Shown: positions 1 through 9,642 of the stretch, piece after piece
Numbering within the stretch: position 1 is the first letter of the stretch
How the letters are laid out: each line of letters opens with the position of its first letter
Assembly: GCF_900102545.1 (NCBI RefSeq)
Contig: NZ_FNBN01000001.1
Span: 1,318,221-1,382,220 of the forward strand
DNA: 64,000 nt
Origin: Chitinophaga filiformis
GTDB taxonomy: Bacteria > Bacteroidota > Bacteroidia > Chitinophagales > Chitinophagaceae
Direction of reading: 5' to 3'
The notes under the pieces: model-generated
The model's input: the letters and a program-made list of their open reading frames with translations, nothing else
Databases searched by the model: none
Told to the model about the DNA's origin: nothing
Program-made: the position numbers and the translations under genes

Positions 1-497
1 GTGGCTGGAAACGGTGATGGCTCAAAAGCCATATCCAGCTGTAGTAGCCGCGTACGTGCCATAATGTTCAGTTTAAGGTCTTTGCGGTAGAGGCCTTCCC
101 GCATGCCCCGTTTAAGGTTGGCTGTGATAGCCAGCAACAGCCTTTCCTGTTTGAACACTTCCACGTGTTTCCAGATATCGGGGAGGTACTTCTGCATTTC
201 AAACAACATCACGGGATTGATTGTATTTCCCACCTGTTCTATGTATTCCTCCTCTTTCAGCAGCTCTTCAATAGCGTTAGCAGATTGCTGACGAAAATCT
301 TCCAGGTGCTGTTCATGCCTGTTCAGCAAAAAGCGCACCCCATCCTGTACCAGTTCTTCCTTGTCCTTAAAATGTTCGTACACCGTTTTCTTTGACACGC
401 CACATTCCCTTGATATGTCGAACATTGTAACACTCTTAATTCCGTACGTCCTGAACATCCTTGATGCTGTTTCCAATATCCGAGCTCTGACTGGCAT
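1..497 (-). CDS. TetR/AcrR family transcriptional regulator (partial, runs off left edge)
   Basis: Reading leftward, 165 codons are visible before the window ends, so the C-terminus is missing. Residues 1-50 form a TetR-type DNA-binding domain: a first helix (ARILETASRMFRTYGIKSVT) followed by the helix-turn-helix DISRECGVSKKTVYEHFKDK. The rest is the helical ligand-binding region, poorly conserved in this family, so no ligand can be named. The ATG has a good AGGAG ribosome site 5 nt upstream, unusual for this phylum, placed just behind the stop codon of the upstream TetR gene. The two genes are 9 nt apart and almost certainly cotranscribed. The family call is firm; the regulated genes probably lie left of the window. 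Confidence 0.88.
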   Translation of the reverse strand, partial: MPVRARILETASRMFRTYGIKSVTMFDISRECGVSKKTVYEHFKDKEELVQDGVRFLLNRHEQHLEDFRQQSANAIEELLKEEEYIEQVGNTINPVMLFEMQKYLPDIWKHVEVFKQERLLLAITANLKRGMREGLYRKDLKLNIMARTRLLQLDMAFEPSPFPA

Positions 498-506
498 TAC
501 TCCTGT

Positions 507-1118
507 TTATCGTTTCTTGATTCCTCTGACGAAAATTTCCGTCAACAATTTCTGCTGTGCTACTATCTTATCAAATGCTTCTTTATCTAAATCGGGAATC
601 GTTTCGGGAAGGCAGCTCATTCCGGCAAACCGCAATCCTTCCATAGCATCCCTATATAATTGTGCGATTTCTACAGGATCTTCAACATCAAATTCTCCTG
701 AGGCCACACCTTTCTCTATGATCTTGGTGAGCATCTTCGTTTCCCGCTCATGAACAGACCGGATGATCTGTTGTATCTCTTCTGATTTATCATTGAGGAT
801 CTTAAACAGCTCCAGGCGACTATAACGCTCAACGAACTGCTTTTTTATAGCGATAATATTGGTAAATATTTCTTCTGAGGAGATCTCCTTATCTGCTTCC
901 AATTCCTGTTCCTCGAAGAATGTTTCCCCAATCTTCATTAACACGGCATTGTGCAATGCCTTTTTATCGGAAAAGTAATAGTACAACGAAGCCTTTGAGC
1001 AACGCAGATCGTCTGCAATCTCATTCATAGTGGTTTTAGATGCCCCGTAGTGCATAAACCTCTTAAGAGCTGCCTCCAGGATCTTCTCCCTCATTTCATC
1101 TTTGTTCTCAGCAAGCAT
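507..1118 (-). CDS. TetR/AcrR family transcriptional regulator
   Basis: This 203-residue protein has the usual TetR length. An N-terminal three-helix DNA-binding domain covers about residues 10-56, with the helix-turn-helix around MNEIADDLRCSKASLYYYFS. The helical C-terminal domain would hold an unknown effector. It is the first gene of a leftward pair with a second, only distantly similar TetR gene. Inverted repeats built on AAAAGTC/GACTTTT lie just upstream of its start, as expected of an autoregulated TetR gene. In Bacteroidota such genes often precede RND or ABC efflux genes; none is visible here, but the downstream side is cut off. Confidence 0.9.
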   Translation of the reverse strand: MLAENKDEMREKILEAALKRFMHYGASKTTMNEIADDLRCSKASLYYYFSDKKALHNAVLMKIGETFFEEQELEADKEISSEEIFTNIIAIKKQFVERYSRLELFKILNDKSEEIQQIIRSVHERETKMLTKIIEKGVASGEFDVEDPVEIAQLYRDAMEGLRFAGMSCLPETIPDLDKEAFDKIVAQQKLLTEIFVRGIKKR

Positions 1119-1123
1119 TTACT

Positions 1124-1152
1124 TTTTGACTTTTTTAGTTTCCGAGTCAAAA
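1124..1152. promoter_or_regulatory. candidate TetR operator 1 (inverted repeat)
   Basis: TTTTGACT and AGTCAAAA form a perfect 8-bp inverted repeat with a 13-nt spacer, 5 nt upstream of the start codon of the first TetR gene. The position suits an autorepressor site. Operator function is inference. Confidence 0.45.
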
Positions 1153-1205
1153 TTAGGAAGATTTTGGAGAAAAGTGAAACGAGTTGACCATTTAACAATA
1201 GATTA

Positions 1206-1240
1206 ACTTTTCGACTATAAAAGTCAGATAGTTGAAAAGT
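1206..1240. promoter_or_regulatory. candidate TetR operator 2 (inverted repeat)
   Basis: Two 13-nt arms (ACTTTTCGACTAT and ATAGTTGAAAAGT) match 12 of 13 as an inverted repeat around a 9-nt centre that itself contains AAAAGTC. The AAAAGTC word recurs at about 1219, 1235 and 1308. It is the larger of two palindromes upstream of the tandem TetR genes. Confidence 0.45.
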
Positions 1241-1431
1241 CAAAATATCAGCTTTCTTATTACTTGATAATAAGCTGATTATACATGTATCATTTCTTTA
1301 GAAAACATGAAAAGTCGGTTTTGTGTTCGGTTTGAATAGGTATTGATGCCGCTTTAGATTTGGCAATCCCTCGCCTGACGCCGGCCCTCTTTGGCATTTT
1401 CAGCCATCAAATAAGTAAGATCAGACAGTTC

Positions 1432-1478
1432 AACACCAGCATAGGAGTACGATAGGGCTGTATTCCTATGCTGGTGTT
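1432..1478. repeat. perfect 15-bp inverted repeat (hairpin)
   Basis: AACACCAGCATAGGA at 1432-1446 is exactly complementary to 1464-1478, leaving a 17-nt loop. Neither side is followed by a T-run, and the nearest genes are over 300 nt away, so it does not look like an ordinary terminator. Function unknown. Confidence 0.6.
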
Positions 1479-1504
1479 ATATCAGTTCGTTCGTTATCAT
1501 AACC

Positions 1505-1678
1505 CATTAATAAACCATTCTCAGGCCATATATAACCCATATATAACCCATATCCTTTTAGATATGGATTATATATGGGTCATATATGGCTTATATATGG
1601 CTTATATATGGGTTATATATGGGTTATCTCACCGAATGCACTATGGTCAAAGCTTTACAAAGACTGTTTGAATACTTG
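1505..1678 (+). repeat. 11-bp-periodic hairpin repeat, copy A
   Basis: The core is a 28-bp stem (1526-1553 with 1562-1589, two mismatches) closed by an 8-nt loop. It is built from an 11-bp unit, ATATATGGGTT and variants, and its inverse AACCCATATAT. Four more units follow the stem, then a non-repetitive tail beginning ATCTCACCGAAT. The same element, stem, units and tail, recurs inverted at 62680-62843, where it is one unit shorter. No protein is plausibly encoded, and it is too regular for spacer-containing CRISPR. Confidence 0.85.
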
Positions 1679-2062
1679 ACTATGTACTGATTTATGAAAG
1701 AATGGTTTTTGCAATAGCTAAATATGTTATATCTGCATTTGCATGGCATTTACAATGCCCGATGGCTAGTTCTACCGGGCAGACTCGGAAGGAACATTCG
1801 GGAACCCTTAGAGACATTCCCCGGGAAAAAGTGAACATTCAGGCTATTCCGGGGTTATTTAAAAGGTCGCGGGAGGACTAATGGCGCTTAGCGCAATTTC
1901 ATGCAGGAGTAAACGATCGGGGGGCATTACAGGATCGATTACTTACCGGCTGGTCTCAACATTCATGATTTTAGCCGACAAATTTTAGCCCTATATCTCA
2001 GAAAAAACGACCCTGGCACTTTAGGGCATTGCTTTTGCCTTACATAGGTAAAATCAAACGCT
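1679..2062. other. gene-free intergenic stretch
   Basis: I see no gene here. Between 1755 and 1860 there are GC-rich palindromic words (TGCCCG/CGGGCA, CCCCGG/CCGGGG) and two copies of GAACATTC, which may be remnants of something older. The upstream region of the following secreted-protein gene begins near 1990. Confidence 0.5.
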
Positions 2063-2539
2063 ATGAAAAAGTTAATGCTTCTTCTGTTAGCTGTAACAGG
2101 TTTTACAGCAACGACCATGGCCCAGCAGATCAATGTAAGTATCAATATAGGCAAGCAACCGGTATGGGGACCAGTGGGGTATGATTACGTGGATTACTAT
2201 TATCTCCCCGATATCGAAACATACTACTATGTACCAGACAGGGTATACATCTACCGGAATGGTAATGAGTGGCGCAGATCAGCCACCCTGCCAGCCAGGT
2301 ATGGAGGCTTCGACGTATACCATGCACATAAAGTCGTGATCAATGGCGTGAACAGGCCTTATTTATACCATGACAAGTATCGTAAGGAGTATTATGGTTA
2401 CAGGAACAAACATGACCAGATAGCCATCCGTGACAGCAGGGAAGAGAAATACTATGTGAACAGGAACCATCCGCAGCACGGACAGTGGAAAGATAACCGG
2501 GGCCATGGAAAACAGGGCAGGGGTCACGACAAACATTAA
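2063..2539 (+). CDS. secreted Tyr/His-rich protein of unknown function
   Basis: Residues 1-20 form a clear Sec signal peptide ending TMAQQ, so the protein is exported to the periplasm or surface. The mature part is very rich in Tyr, Arg, His and Asn (DYVDYYYLPDIETYYYVPDR), and the tail is a basic Gly/His/Lys segment. I recognise the WGPVGYDYVDYYYLPDIETYYYVP pattern as typical of small secreted proteins in Chitinophaga-type genomes, with no assigned role. It is a single gene, closed by a strong terminator shared with the converging aminotransferase gene. The His-rich tail could bind metal, but nothing proves it. Confidence 0.8.
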   Translation: MKKLMLLLLAVTGFTATTMAQQINVSINIGKQPVWGPVGYDYVDYYYLPDIETYYYVPDRVYIYRNGNEWRRSATLPARYGGFDVYHAHKVVINGVNRPYLYHDKYRKEYYGYRNKHDQIAIRDSREEKYYVNRNHPQHGQWKDNRGHGKQGRGHDKH

Positions 2540-2576
2540 CATCCCCTTCTTTCCACAACACCACACCTATTCAATG

Positions 2577-2617
2577 AAGAAGGCCGCTCCGTTCAAGACG
2601 GGGCGGCCTTTCTTCTT
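2577..2617. terminator. bidirectional intrinsic terminator
   Basis: A GC-rich hairpin (AGGCCGCTCCGT / ACGGGGCGGCCT) is flanked by T-rich sequence on the right and A-rich sequence on the left. It sits between the 3' ends of two converging genes. Confidence 0.85.
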
Positions 2618-2644
2618 TTCTTATAGCTTGCCAGTATAATCTGT

Positions 2645-3904
2645 TTATTGCAGTTTCTCCAGTGCTGATTTCAGCTGGGCGATCATTGCAGGGATCTCCT
2701 CTTTCTTACAGGTACCTACGCTGAGGCGGTACCATGGAGAGTTTTTGGAGGAACCGAAAGCATAAAACGGCACCAGACCCAGTTTTGCTTCGTTCAGGAT
2801 GTAAGAGGTAACAGCCGCCTGGTCCTGCAGTACAGTGCCATCAGCAGTCTTCTTACCTGCCAGATCGATCTTCAGGGTCAGATAGATGGCTGCCTGTGGT
2901 GCGATAGCTTCTACAGGATGGCCAGCTTTTTTCAGGCTGTCAAATCCTTCATAGATCTTCTGCAGGCGCTCTTCTACTTCTGCTTTGAACTTCTTCAGGT
3001 AAACATTCACTTCATCCTTACGACGCAGGTAGCGGGCAGCAGCATGTTGTTCTGCCATCGGGCTCCAGGCGCCTACGTGAGAGAGGATGGATTTCATTTT
3101 ACCAATTACGTGAGCAGGTCCTAAAGCCCAGCCTACCCTTACACCGGTAGCAGCGAAAGCTTTACTCATACCATCGATGAAAACGGTATAGTCGCGCAGT
3201 TCCGGACGGAGGGATACTGGCGTGTAGTGGTGTGTTTCGCCGAAGGTCAGTACCCAGTACATCTGGTCGAACAGCACGTACAGTGGTTTCTGGTCAGCGC
3301 TACGGCTCTTGTTTTCAGCAATCACCAGGTCGCAGATCTCTTCCAGCTGTTGCTTACCAAAAGCAGTACCTGTAGGGTTCTGCGGAGAACACAGCGCCAG
3401 GAGGGTAGCACCCTTCAGCAGTGGTTTCAGTTCGGCAGCAGTTGGCATGAAGTCGTTTTCTGGTTTTGTTTCCAGTACTACGTGTTCTGCTTCCAGGAAG
3501 TGGGTATAGTGGTTATTGTTCCAGGATGGGGTAGCGTAAACTACCTTTTCACCTCTGTCAAGAATAGTTCTGAAAGTTGCATAGATAATTGGACGACCGC
3601 CACAGGAGATCACAATTTCCTTGGCGGGATCGTAGTTCAGGTTTTCATGTTCAGCGATAAATTCGCTCACAGATTTCCTTAATTCGGGAATACCGTCAGC
3701 GGGAGGGTAGTTGGTAAACCCTTCCTTGTAAGCCGTTATGATCTCTTCCTCAAACTCAGCCGGAATTGGAAATACCTTAGGGTCAAAATCCCCAATGGTA
3801 AAATTGTAGATCTTCTCACCCTTGGCCTGCTTCTCCTTTATCTCACCGGCCAGCTTAATAATTTCAGACCCGATCAACGTTTCGGCTAAATGAGACAGTT
3901 TCAT
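2645..3904 (-). CDS. pyridoxal-phosphate-dependent class I/II aminotransferase
   Basis: This 419-residue protein is a fold-type I aminotransferase of the aspartate aminotransferase superfamily. Visible landmarks are SPQNPTGT at 173-180 (substrate/PLP loop), the D213-x-x-Y216 pair (PLP ring nitrogen and phenolate contacts), the Schiff-base lysine K248 in DGMSKAFAATGVRVGW, and an Arg near the C-terminus (WYRLSVG) for the substrate carboxylate. It is cytosolic and transfers amino groups between an amino acid and a 2-oxo acid; aspartate is the usual donor for close families, but specificity cannot be read from motifs. It is monocistronic and leftward, with a well-matched -7 box 44 nt before the ATG. 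Confidence 0.9.
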   Translation of the reverse strand: MKLSHLAETLIGSEIIKLAGEIKEKQAKGEKIYNFTIGDFDPKVFPIPAEFEEEIITAYKEGFTNYPPADGIPELRKSVSEFIAEHENLNYDPAKEIVISCGGRPIIYATFRTILDRGEKVVYATPSWNNNHYTHFLEAEHVVLETKPENDFMPTAAELKPLLKGATLLALCSPQNPTGTAFGKQQLEEICDLVIAENKSRSADQKPLYVLFDQMYWVLTFGETHHYTPVSLRPELRDYTVFIDGMSKAFAATGVRVGWALGPAHVIGKMKSILSHVGAWSPMAEQHAAARYLRRKDEVNVYLKKFKAEVEERLQKIYEGFDSLKKAGHPVEAIAPQAAIYLTLKIDLAGKKTADGTVLQDQAAVTSYILNEAKLGLVPFYAFGSSKNSPWYRLSVGTCKKEEIPAMIAQLKSALEKLQ

Positions 3905-3948
3905 AACCCAAAGATTTTTTTAGTTTTAAAAATATTTTTTTGCGCCCG

Positions 3949-3956
3949 CAAAGCTA
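3949..3956 (-). promoter_or_regulatory. -7 promoter element of aminotransferase gene
   Basis: TAGCTTTG on the minus strand matches the Bacteroidota TAnnTTTG -7 box. A T-rich stretch lies about 20 nt further upstream where the -33 box is expected. Confidence 0.6.
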
Positions 3957-4123
3957 AAGGATATGAACATCATTTAAAAGAAACAGTGGATTTTTTCACC
4001 ACATCATAATAAAACACCAATCTGTTAAATTTATTTCAATAAAAGAAGACATAATCATCGCTTTATCTAACATTGTATTTTCCGGTAATATCTGTAAATA
4101 GCACGATACTTGACAATTCTTTC

Positions 4124-4131
4124 TATCTTTG
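4124..4131 (+). promoter_or_regulatory. -7 promoter element of dnaN
   Basis: TATCTTTG is a perfect TAnnTTTG match about 125 nt before the dnaN ATG. No good -33 box is seen at the usual spacing. Confidence 0.5.
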
Positions 4132-4255
4132 TCCGCTTTCTTAAAAAGCCTTATTTTTAGTGCGGTTAACAAACCCGGAATACGGCCAATAACGCCCGAA
4201 TCCTTTGCCGCGGCGGGTTTTGATAAAAAGCAAAAAGTAAATAACAATATATCAC

Positions 4256-5374
4256 ATGAAGTTTATCGTTTCTTCCTCTACTTTGTTAAAACAATTGCAG
4301 CAGATCAGCGGGGTGATTAACTCTAATACGGTGTTGCCTATATTGGAAGATTTCCTTTTCCTGATCGACAAGAACGAGCTGACGGTAGTGGCCACAGACC
4401 TTGAGACTGTCATGAAGGTAAAGCTGGAGGTTGAAGCCAAAGAAAATGGCCGTATCTGTATTCCCGCGAAGATCCTGATGGATTCACTCAAGAATCTGCC
4501 TGATCAGCCGCTGACTTTTCATATAGATCTTAATTCTTATGCTGTAGAGATTACTTCCGACAACGGTAAGTATAAGGTAATGGGAGAAAATCCTGAGAAT
4601 TTCCCCAAGGAACCTACAGCAGATGATACCACCTCTTTCACGCTGACATCTACTGCACTGGTAACAGCCATCAACAAAACACTGTTTGCCGTAAGTAACG
4701 ATGACCTGCGTCCGGCTATGACGGGTGTGTTCTTCGAACTGACGCCTGCCAGCCTCACATTCGTAGCTACCGATGCTCACCGTCTTGTGAAGTATGTAAG
4801 AACAGGCGTGGAATGTCCGAAAGCAGAAACCTTTATCGTGCCTAAGAAGCCGCTGAACCTGCTGAAATCTGCTTTACCGGACAATGACAGCGAGATAAAG
4901 ATCGCCTATAGCCAGAACCATTTCTTCGTGACACATGATGGCGCCCAGATGATCTGCCGTCTGATTGATGCAAGATTCCCTGACTATAAAGTGGTGATTC
5001 CAAAAGACAATCCTTACCGCCTTACCCTGGCAAAAAGCGATTTCCAGAACGCCCTGAAACGTGTGAGCGTGTTCGCCAACAAGAGCACCAACCAGGTAGC
5101 CCTGAACATCACCGGCAGTGAGCTCCAGCTTTCTGCACAGGACGTAGACTTCTCTTTTGAAGGTAATGAGCGCATGGGCTGCCAGTACACTGGCGATGAT
5201 ATGCAAATTGCTTTCAATGCGAAGTTCCTCATTGAAATGCTGAACGCCGCAGAAGGAGATGAGATCACCATCGAACTGTCTACTCCAACAAAAGCAGGTA
5301 TCCTGAAGCCTTCTGAAAAAGAAGAAAACGAAGACCTCCTGATGCTGGTAATGCCACTCATGTTGAACAACTAA
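4256..5374 (+). CDS. dnaN: DNA polymerase III subunit beta (sliding clamp)
   Basis: At 372 residues it has the standard clamp length and the three repeated clamp folds. Recognisable segments are the N-terminal MKFIVSSSTLLKQLQQISGV, VLPILEDFLF, VATDLETVMKV, VATDAHRLVKY in domain 2, and the C-terminal LMLVMPLMLNN, which ends in the P-M-hydrophobic pattern of the protein-binding pocket. The dimer encircles DNA and tethers replicative polymerase and repair partners. In this window it stands alone, not next to dnaA or recF, which is common in Bacteroidota. A leader of over 100 nt with a -7 box precedes it and a clean intrinsic terminator follows. Confidence 0.97.
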   Translation: MKFIVSSSTLLKQLQQISGVINSNTVLPILEDFLFLIDKNELTVVATDLETVMKVKLEVEAKENGRICIPAKILMDSLKNLPDQPLTFHIDLNSYAVEITSDNGKYKVMGENPENFPKEPTADDTTSFTLTSTALVTAINKTLFAVSNDDLRPAMTGVFFELTPASLTFVATDAHRLVKYVRTGVECPKAETFIVPKKPLNLLKSALPDNDSEIKIAYSQNHFFVTHDGAQMICRLIDARFPDYKVVIPKDNPYRLTLAKSDFQNALKRVSVFANKSTNQVALNITGSELQLSAQDVDFSFEGNERMGCQYTGDDMQIAFNAKFLIEMLNAAEGDEITIELSTPTKAGILKPSEKEENEDLLMLVMPLMLNN

Positions 5375-5411
5375 TCAGTTTTACAACAACTAATAACTTA
5401 TGTTTATTTGT

Positions 5412-5443
5412 AAAGCAATCTCTCACAAGGAGATTGCTTTTTT
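5412..5443 (+). terminator. intrinsic terminator of dnaN
   Basis: AAAGCAATCTC pairs with AGATTGCTTT around a short loop and is followed by a run of T. Confidence 0.85.
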
Positions 5444-5601
5444 CTTTGCCCATGGCCACTTTCAAAAGAATTATTATTTAAAAAGTTTGTAACTTAATCC
5501 TGTAAAACAGGACAGTAAGCGATTGATTTACCCCAGTTTGATGACCACTATTTCACGATGATCAGGGCATGGTATTCATGCCGTAAAATTTGGATTCCCG
5601 T

Positions 5602-6405
5602 ATGGAAGAATTTTTCAATAATATTCCTTCCTGGTATCGTACCGCTTTTCTTGTAGGCGGACTGTTATTACTATGGATGATAGAAGGGGCTATCCCCCGT
5701 CTTTCACTTAAAGTGAACCGTTACCGGCATGCAGGCACCAACCTGTTCTTTACGCTTACTACAGCTATTGTTAACCTTGGTTTCGCATTCCTGATTGTCA
5801 TGGCATCAGAATGGACCGCAAAAACTCATTTTGGCCTTTTGTACCTCCTGTCAGTGCCGGTGTGGCTCCATTGCCTGCTGGCCATTATGATGATGGATCT
5901 GATCGGCGCCTACCTGGTGCATCTCATCCAGCATAAAATTGCCTGGATGTGGCACTTCCACAAGATCCACCATATAGATACGGCGGTAGATACTACCACT
6001 GCGCTGCGGCACCACCCGGTGGAATCCGTATTCCGCGTGGTTGCCCTTCTGCTGGCCATCGTTTCTATGGGGGTACCGATATGGATGGTAATGTTGTACC
6101 AGACCATTTCGGCCTTTATGTCGCAGTTTAATCATGCTAATATCCGGTTGCCCAAATGGCTGGATAACGCCCTTAGCTGGGTCATTGTATCGCCTGACAT
6201 GCATAAGGTGCACCATAGTCATTATCAACCGGAAACTGACTCTAATTACGCAAATATCTTTTCATTCTGGGACCGTCTGTTCGGCACATTTGTGGTGGTA
6301 AATGATGTAACGCGGCTACGCTACGGACTGGATGAATACCAGGAAACCCAGTATCAGCAGATAGGGACATTGCTGAAAGTACCCTGGGAAGAACGAAAGC
6401 AATAA
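5602..6405 (+). CDS. sterol desaturase / fatty acid hydroxylase family membrane protein
   Basis: The protein (267 residues from the ATG used here; a TTG four codons upstream is less likely) has about four membrane helices and the diiron histidine clusters of the fatty-acid-hydroxylase superfamily: HLIQH at 107-111, HKIHH at 120-124, HH at 137-138 and HKVHH at 201-205. These bind two irons that activate oxygen for hydroxylation or desaturation of a lipid. The substrate cannot be deduced; bacterial members act on carotenoids, fatty acyl chains or ornithine lipids. It lies alone between dnaN and a small membrane protein and shares no obvious pathway with either. Confidence 0.88.
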   Translation: MEEFFNNIPSWYRTAFLVGGLLLLWMIEGAIPRLSLKVNRYRHAGTNLFFTLTTAIVNLGFAFLIVMASEWTAKTHFGLLYLLSVPVWLHCLLAIMMMDLIGAYLVHLIQHKIAWMWHFHKIHHIDTAVDTTTALRHHPVESVFRVVALLLAIVSMGVPIWMVMLYQTISAFMSQFNHANIRLPKWLDNALSWVIVSPDMHKVHHSHYQPETDSNYANIFSFWDRLFGTFVVVNDVTRLRYGLDEYQETQYQQIGTLLKVPWEERKQ

Positions 6406-6447
6406 ACAGGTTATGAACTTTTTATTTTCATTTTAATTCATACTTAT

Positions 6448-6705
6448 ATGCAACAGCACACCACGTCCACCCCCACCAAAATTGCCTGCTTCGTTTCGAT
6501 GTTTGCAGGAATATTTGCTGCAGTATATGCCTTCGTATCAAGGAATCCGAGTACCGCATTGGTATTGGGGATTGCAGCCATTGTAGTGGGCGGACTTACC
6601 GTAGTTAAAGCTCACAAGAATATTGATGACACACAGGTTGCTACAGCAGGTATCTTCATGGCGGTTGTAGCCTGCGCAGTAGCCTTGTGGCTAATGTATC
6701 ATTAG
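6448..6705 (+). CDS. small integral membrane protein of unknown function
   Basis: This 85-residue protein is almost entirely three hydrophobic helices, roughly residues 11-30, 37-53 and 65-84, joined by short polar loops (SRNPST, KAHKNIDDT). No catalytic or metal-binding motif is seen. It follows the sterol-desaturase-family gene by 42 nt on the same strand and may be cotranscribed with it. I do not recognise a named family. Confidence 0.65.
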   Translation: MQQHTTSTPTKIACFVSMFAGIFAAVYAFVSRNPSTALVLGIAAIVVGGLTVVKAHKNIDDTQVATAGIFMAVVACAVALWLMYH

Positions 6706-6721
6706 TTAGTTCATGACAACT

Positions 6722-6781
6722 ATAGTCTGCAATGCAGGCAGCAGGCAATATATCGCAATTGTCTGTTGCCTGTAGACTATG
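6722..6781. terminator. long imperfect hairpin between converging genes
   Basis: ATAGTCT at the left edge pairs with AGACTAT at the right, and CAGGCA/GCAGGCAA pair with TTG.CTG.TGCCTG inside. There is no clear T-run. It resembles the hairpin at 55892-55953 in its CTACAGGC-like words and its position between converging genes. Confidence 0.5.
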
Positions 6782-6790
6782 GGGCCGGAA

Positions 6791-7291
6791 CTATCTCTTT
6801 TTACTTTTGACCTTTTTGTATTCTTCGAGGTATCCCTCTGCAGCTTTGATGGGAAATAAAACTAATGAAGTATCTGTTAGTGACTTGATAAGCGTAGTAT
6901 CTATGACAGCGGCAGAATCTTTCTGCTGCGAGCCCTCTGCATGGCTCCATAACAACAGCGTATCATGCGACACACTCCACTTGTCATATATCATCGAATA
7001 AGTATTGATTGAGGTGATAGCGCCTTTTTTCTTCAGCAGAAATCCCTGTGTGGCCTTGTCTACTCCCGGCACAGGCTGCAGCCATTTACCCAGCAGCTGG
7101 TCCTCAGTATAGGATATCGTATCCGCCTTCACCAGCGTTACGGAATCAGTGATCGTTTCAGGGGTGACTGTATCCACCACATCAATCAGGCTGCTGTCTT
7201 CCGGCGTATGAGTTTTCGAGGACGGAGACGGCTGTTGACAAGCTGCGGTAATAACAGTACAGATCACTGACAGGACCAGACATTTTTTCAT
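6791..7291 (-). CDS. lipocalin-like lipoprotein
   Basis: The N-terminus is a lipoprotein signal peptide with the lipobox ending ITAAC, so Cys18 would be acylated and the protein anchored in the envelope. A Ser/Thr/Pro-rich linker follows. The C-terminal half (LLGKWLQPVPGVDKATQGF, then YDKWSVSHDTLLL, then SLTDTSLVLF) resembles the small lipocalin-type beta-barrel domain of Bacteroidota lipoproteins. Ligand and function are unknown. It is divergent from the thiamine operon, sharing about 200 nt with the riboswitch region. Its promoter -7 box ends only 5 nt before the ATG, suggesting a leaderless or nearly leaderless transcript. Confidence 0.72.
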   Translation of the reverse strand: MKKCLVLSVICTVITAACQQPSPSSKTHTPEDSSLIDVVDTVTPETITDSVTLVKADTISYTEDQLLGKWLQPVPGVDKATQGFLLKKKGAITSINTYSMIYDKWSVSHDTLLLWSHAEGSQQKDSAAVIDTTLIKSLTDTSLVLFPIKAAEGYLEEYKKVKSKKR

Positions 7292-7296
7292 AGTTC

Positions 7297-7304
7297 CAAA
7301 GATA
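7297..7304 (-). promoter_or_regulatory. -7 promoter element of lipocalin-like gene
   Basis: TATCTTTG on the minus strand is a perfect TAnnTTTG match, with only 5 nt between it and the ATG. A TTTG lies 15 nt upstream of it. Confidence 0.6.
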
Positions 7305-7343
7305 GCAATAGTAGTTTAACAAATTTAACTACCTTTAAGGCAC

Positions 7344-7430
7344 TTTAGGGGTGTTTCCCGGTAGCAATGCCGGGAAGCTGAGATGAAACCCTCAGTACCT
7401 GACGCAGCTCATACTGCCGTAGGGAAAAGT
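7344..7430 (+). promoter_or_regulatory. TPP riboswitch (THI element)
   Basis: The conserved THI-box words occur in order: GGGGTG, CTGAGATGAAACCC, ACCTGA, then CATACTGCCGTAGGGAAAAG. A variable GC stem (CCCGG..CCGGG) lies between the first two. It binds thiamine pyrophosphate and shuts off the downstream genes. It sits about 65 nt before the thiS start codon, with a TACCTTTA -7-like box just upstream at 7330. Confidence 0.95.
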
Positions 7431-7492
7431 AGCTGAACTCTTCTTCATCTTTCCATCCTTAAAGTTTATTGTTCACTTAATTCCTTGCAAAC

Positions 7493-7696
7493 ATGGAAGT
7501 GCTTGTAAACAATAAACTTTATGCGGTGCAGCCGGGAACCACTGTTGCTGCCCTCTTACAGTTTATTCAACTTTCTTCAGAAAAAGGCGTTGCTATCGCC
7601 ATTAACAGCCAGGTTATTCCGAAAACCTCCTGGCCCGAACAAATCCTGCAAACAGCAGATAAGGTCACCATCATCCGCGCTACACAGGGCGGATAA
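7493..7696 (+). CDS. thiS: sulfur carrier protein ThiS
   Basis: A 67-residue ubiquitin-fold protein ending in the required Gly-Gly (ATQGG). The C-terminus is adenylated, converted to a thiocarboxylate, and delivers sulfur to ThiG for thiazole formation. MEVLVNNKLYAVQPGTTVAA and VAIAINSQVIP are family-typical. It is the first gene under the TPP riboswitch. The usual activating enzyme ThiF is not encoded in this operon. Confidence 0.95.
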   Translation: MEVLVNNKLYAVQPGTTVAALLQFIQLSSEKGVAIAINSQVIPKTSWPEQILQTADKVTIIRATQGG

Positions 7697-9637
<1,941 letters not shown>

Positions 9638-9642
9638 TAAGC

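Noticed and set aside
1526..1631. Possible CRISPR array
   Set aside because: Units are 11 bp and directly adjacent with no spacers, and part of the array is inverted into a stem; no cas genes are present.
1468..1671. Open frame of 67 codons across repeat copy A, and a similar frame over copy B
   Set aside because: The peptide is a translation of the 11-bp units (YIWVIYGLY repeats). The structure is at DNA/RNA level and the frame has no ribosome site or promoter.
1881..1988. 35-codon frame preceded by GGAGG
   Set aside because: Short, no similarity recognised, no promoter or terminator, and composition unlike its neighbours. Too weak to call.
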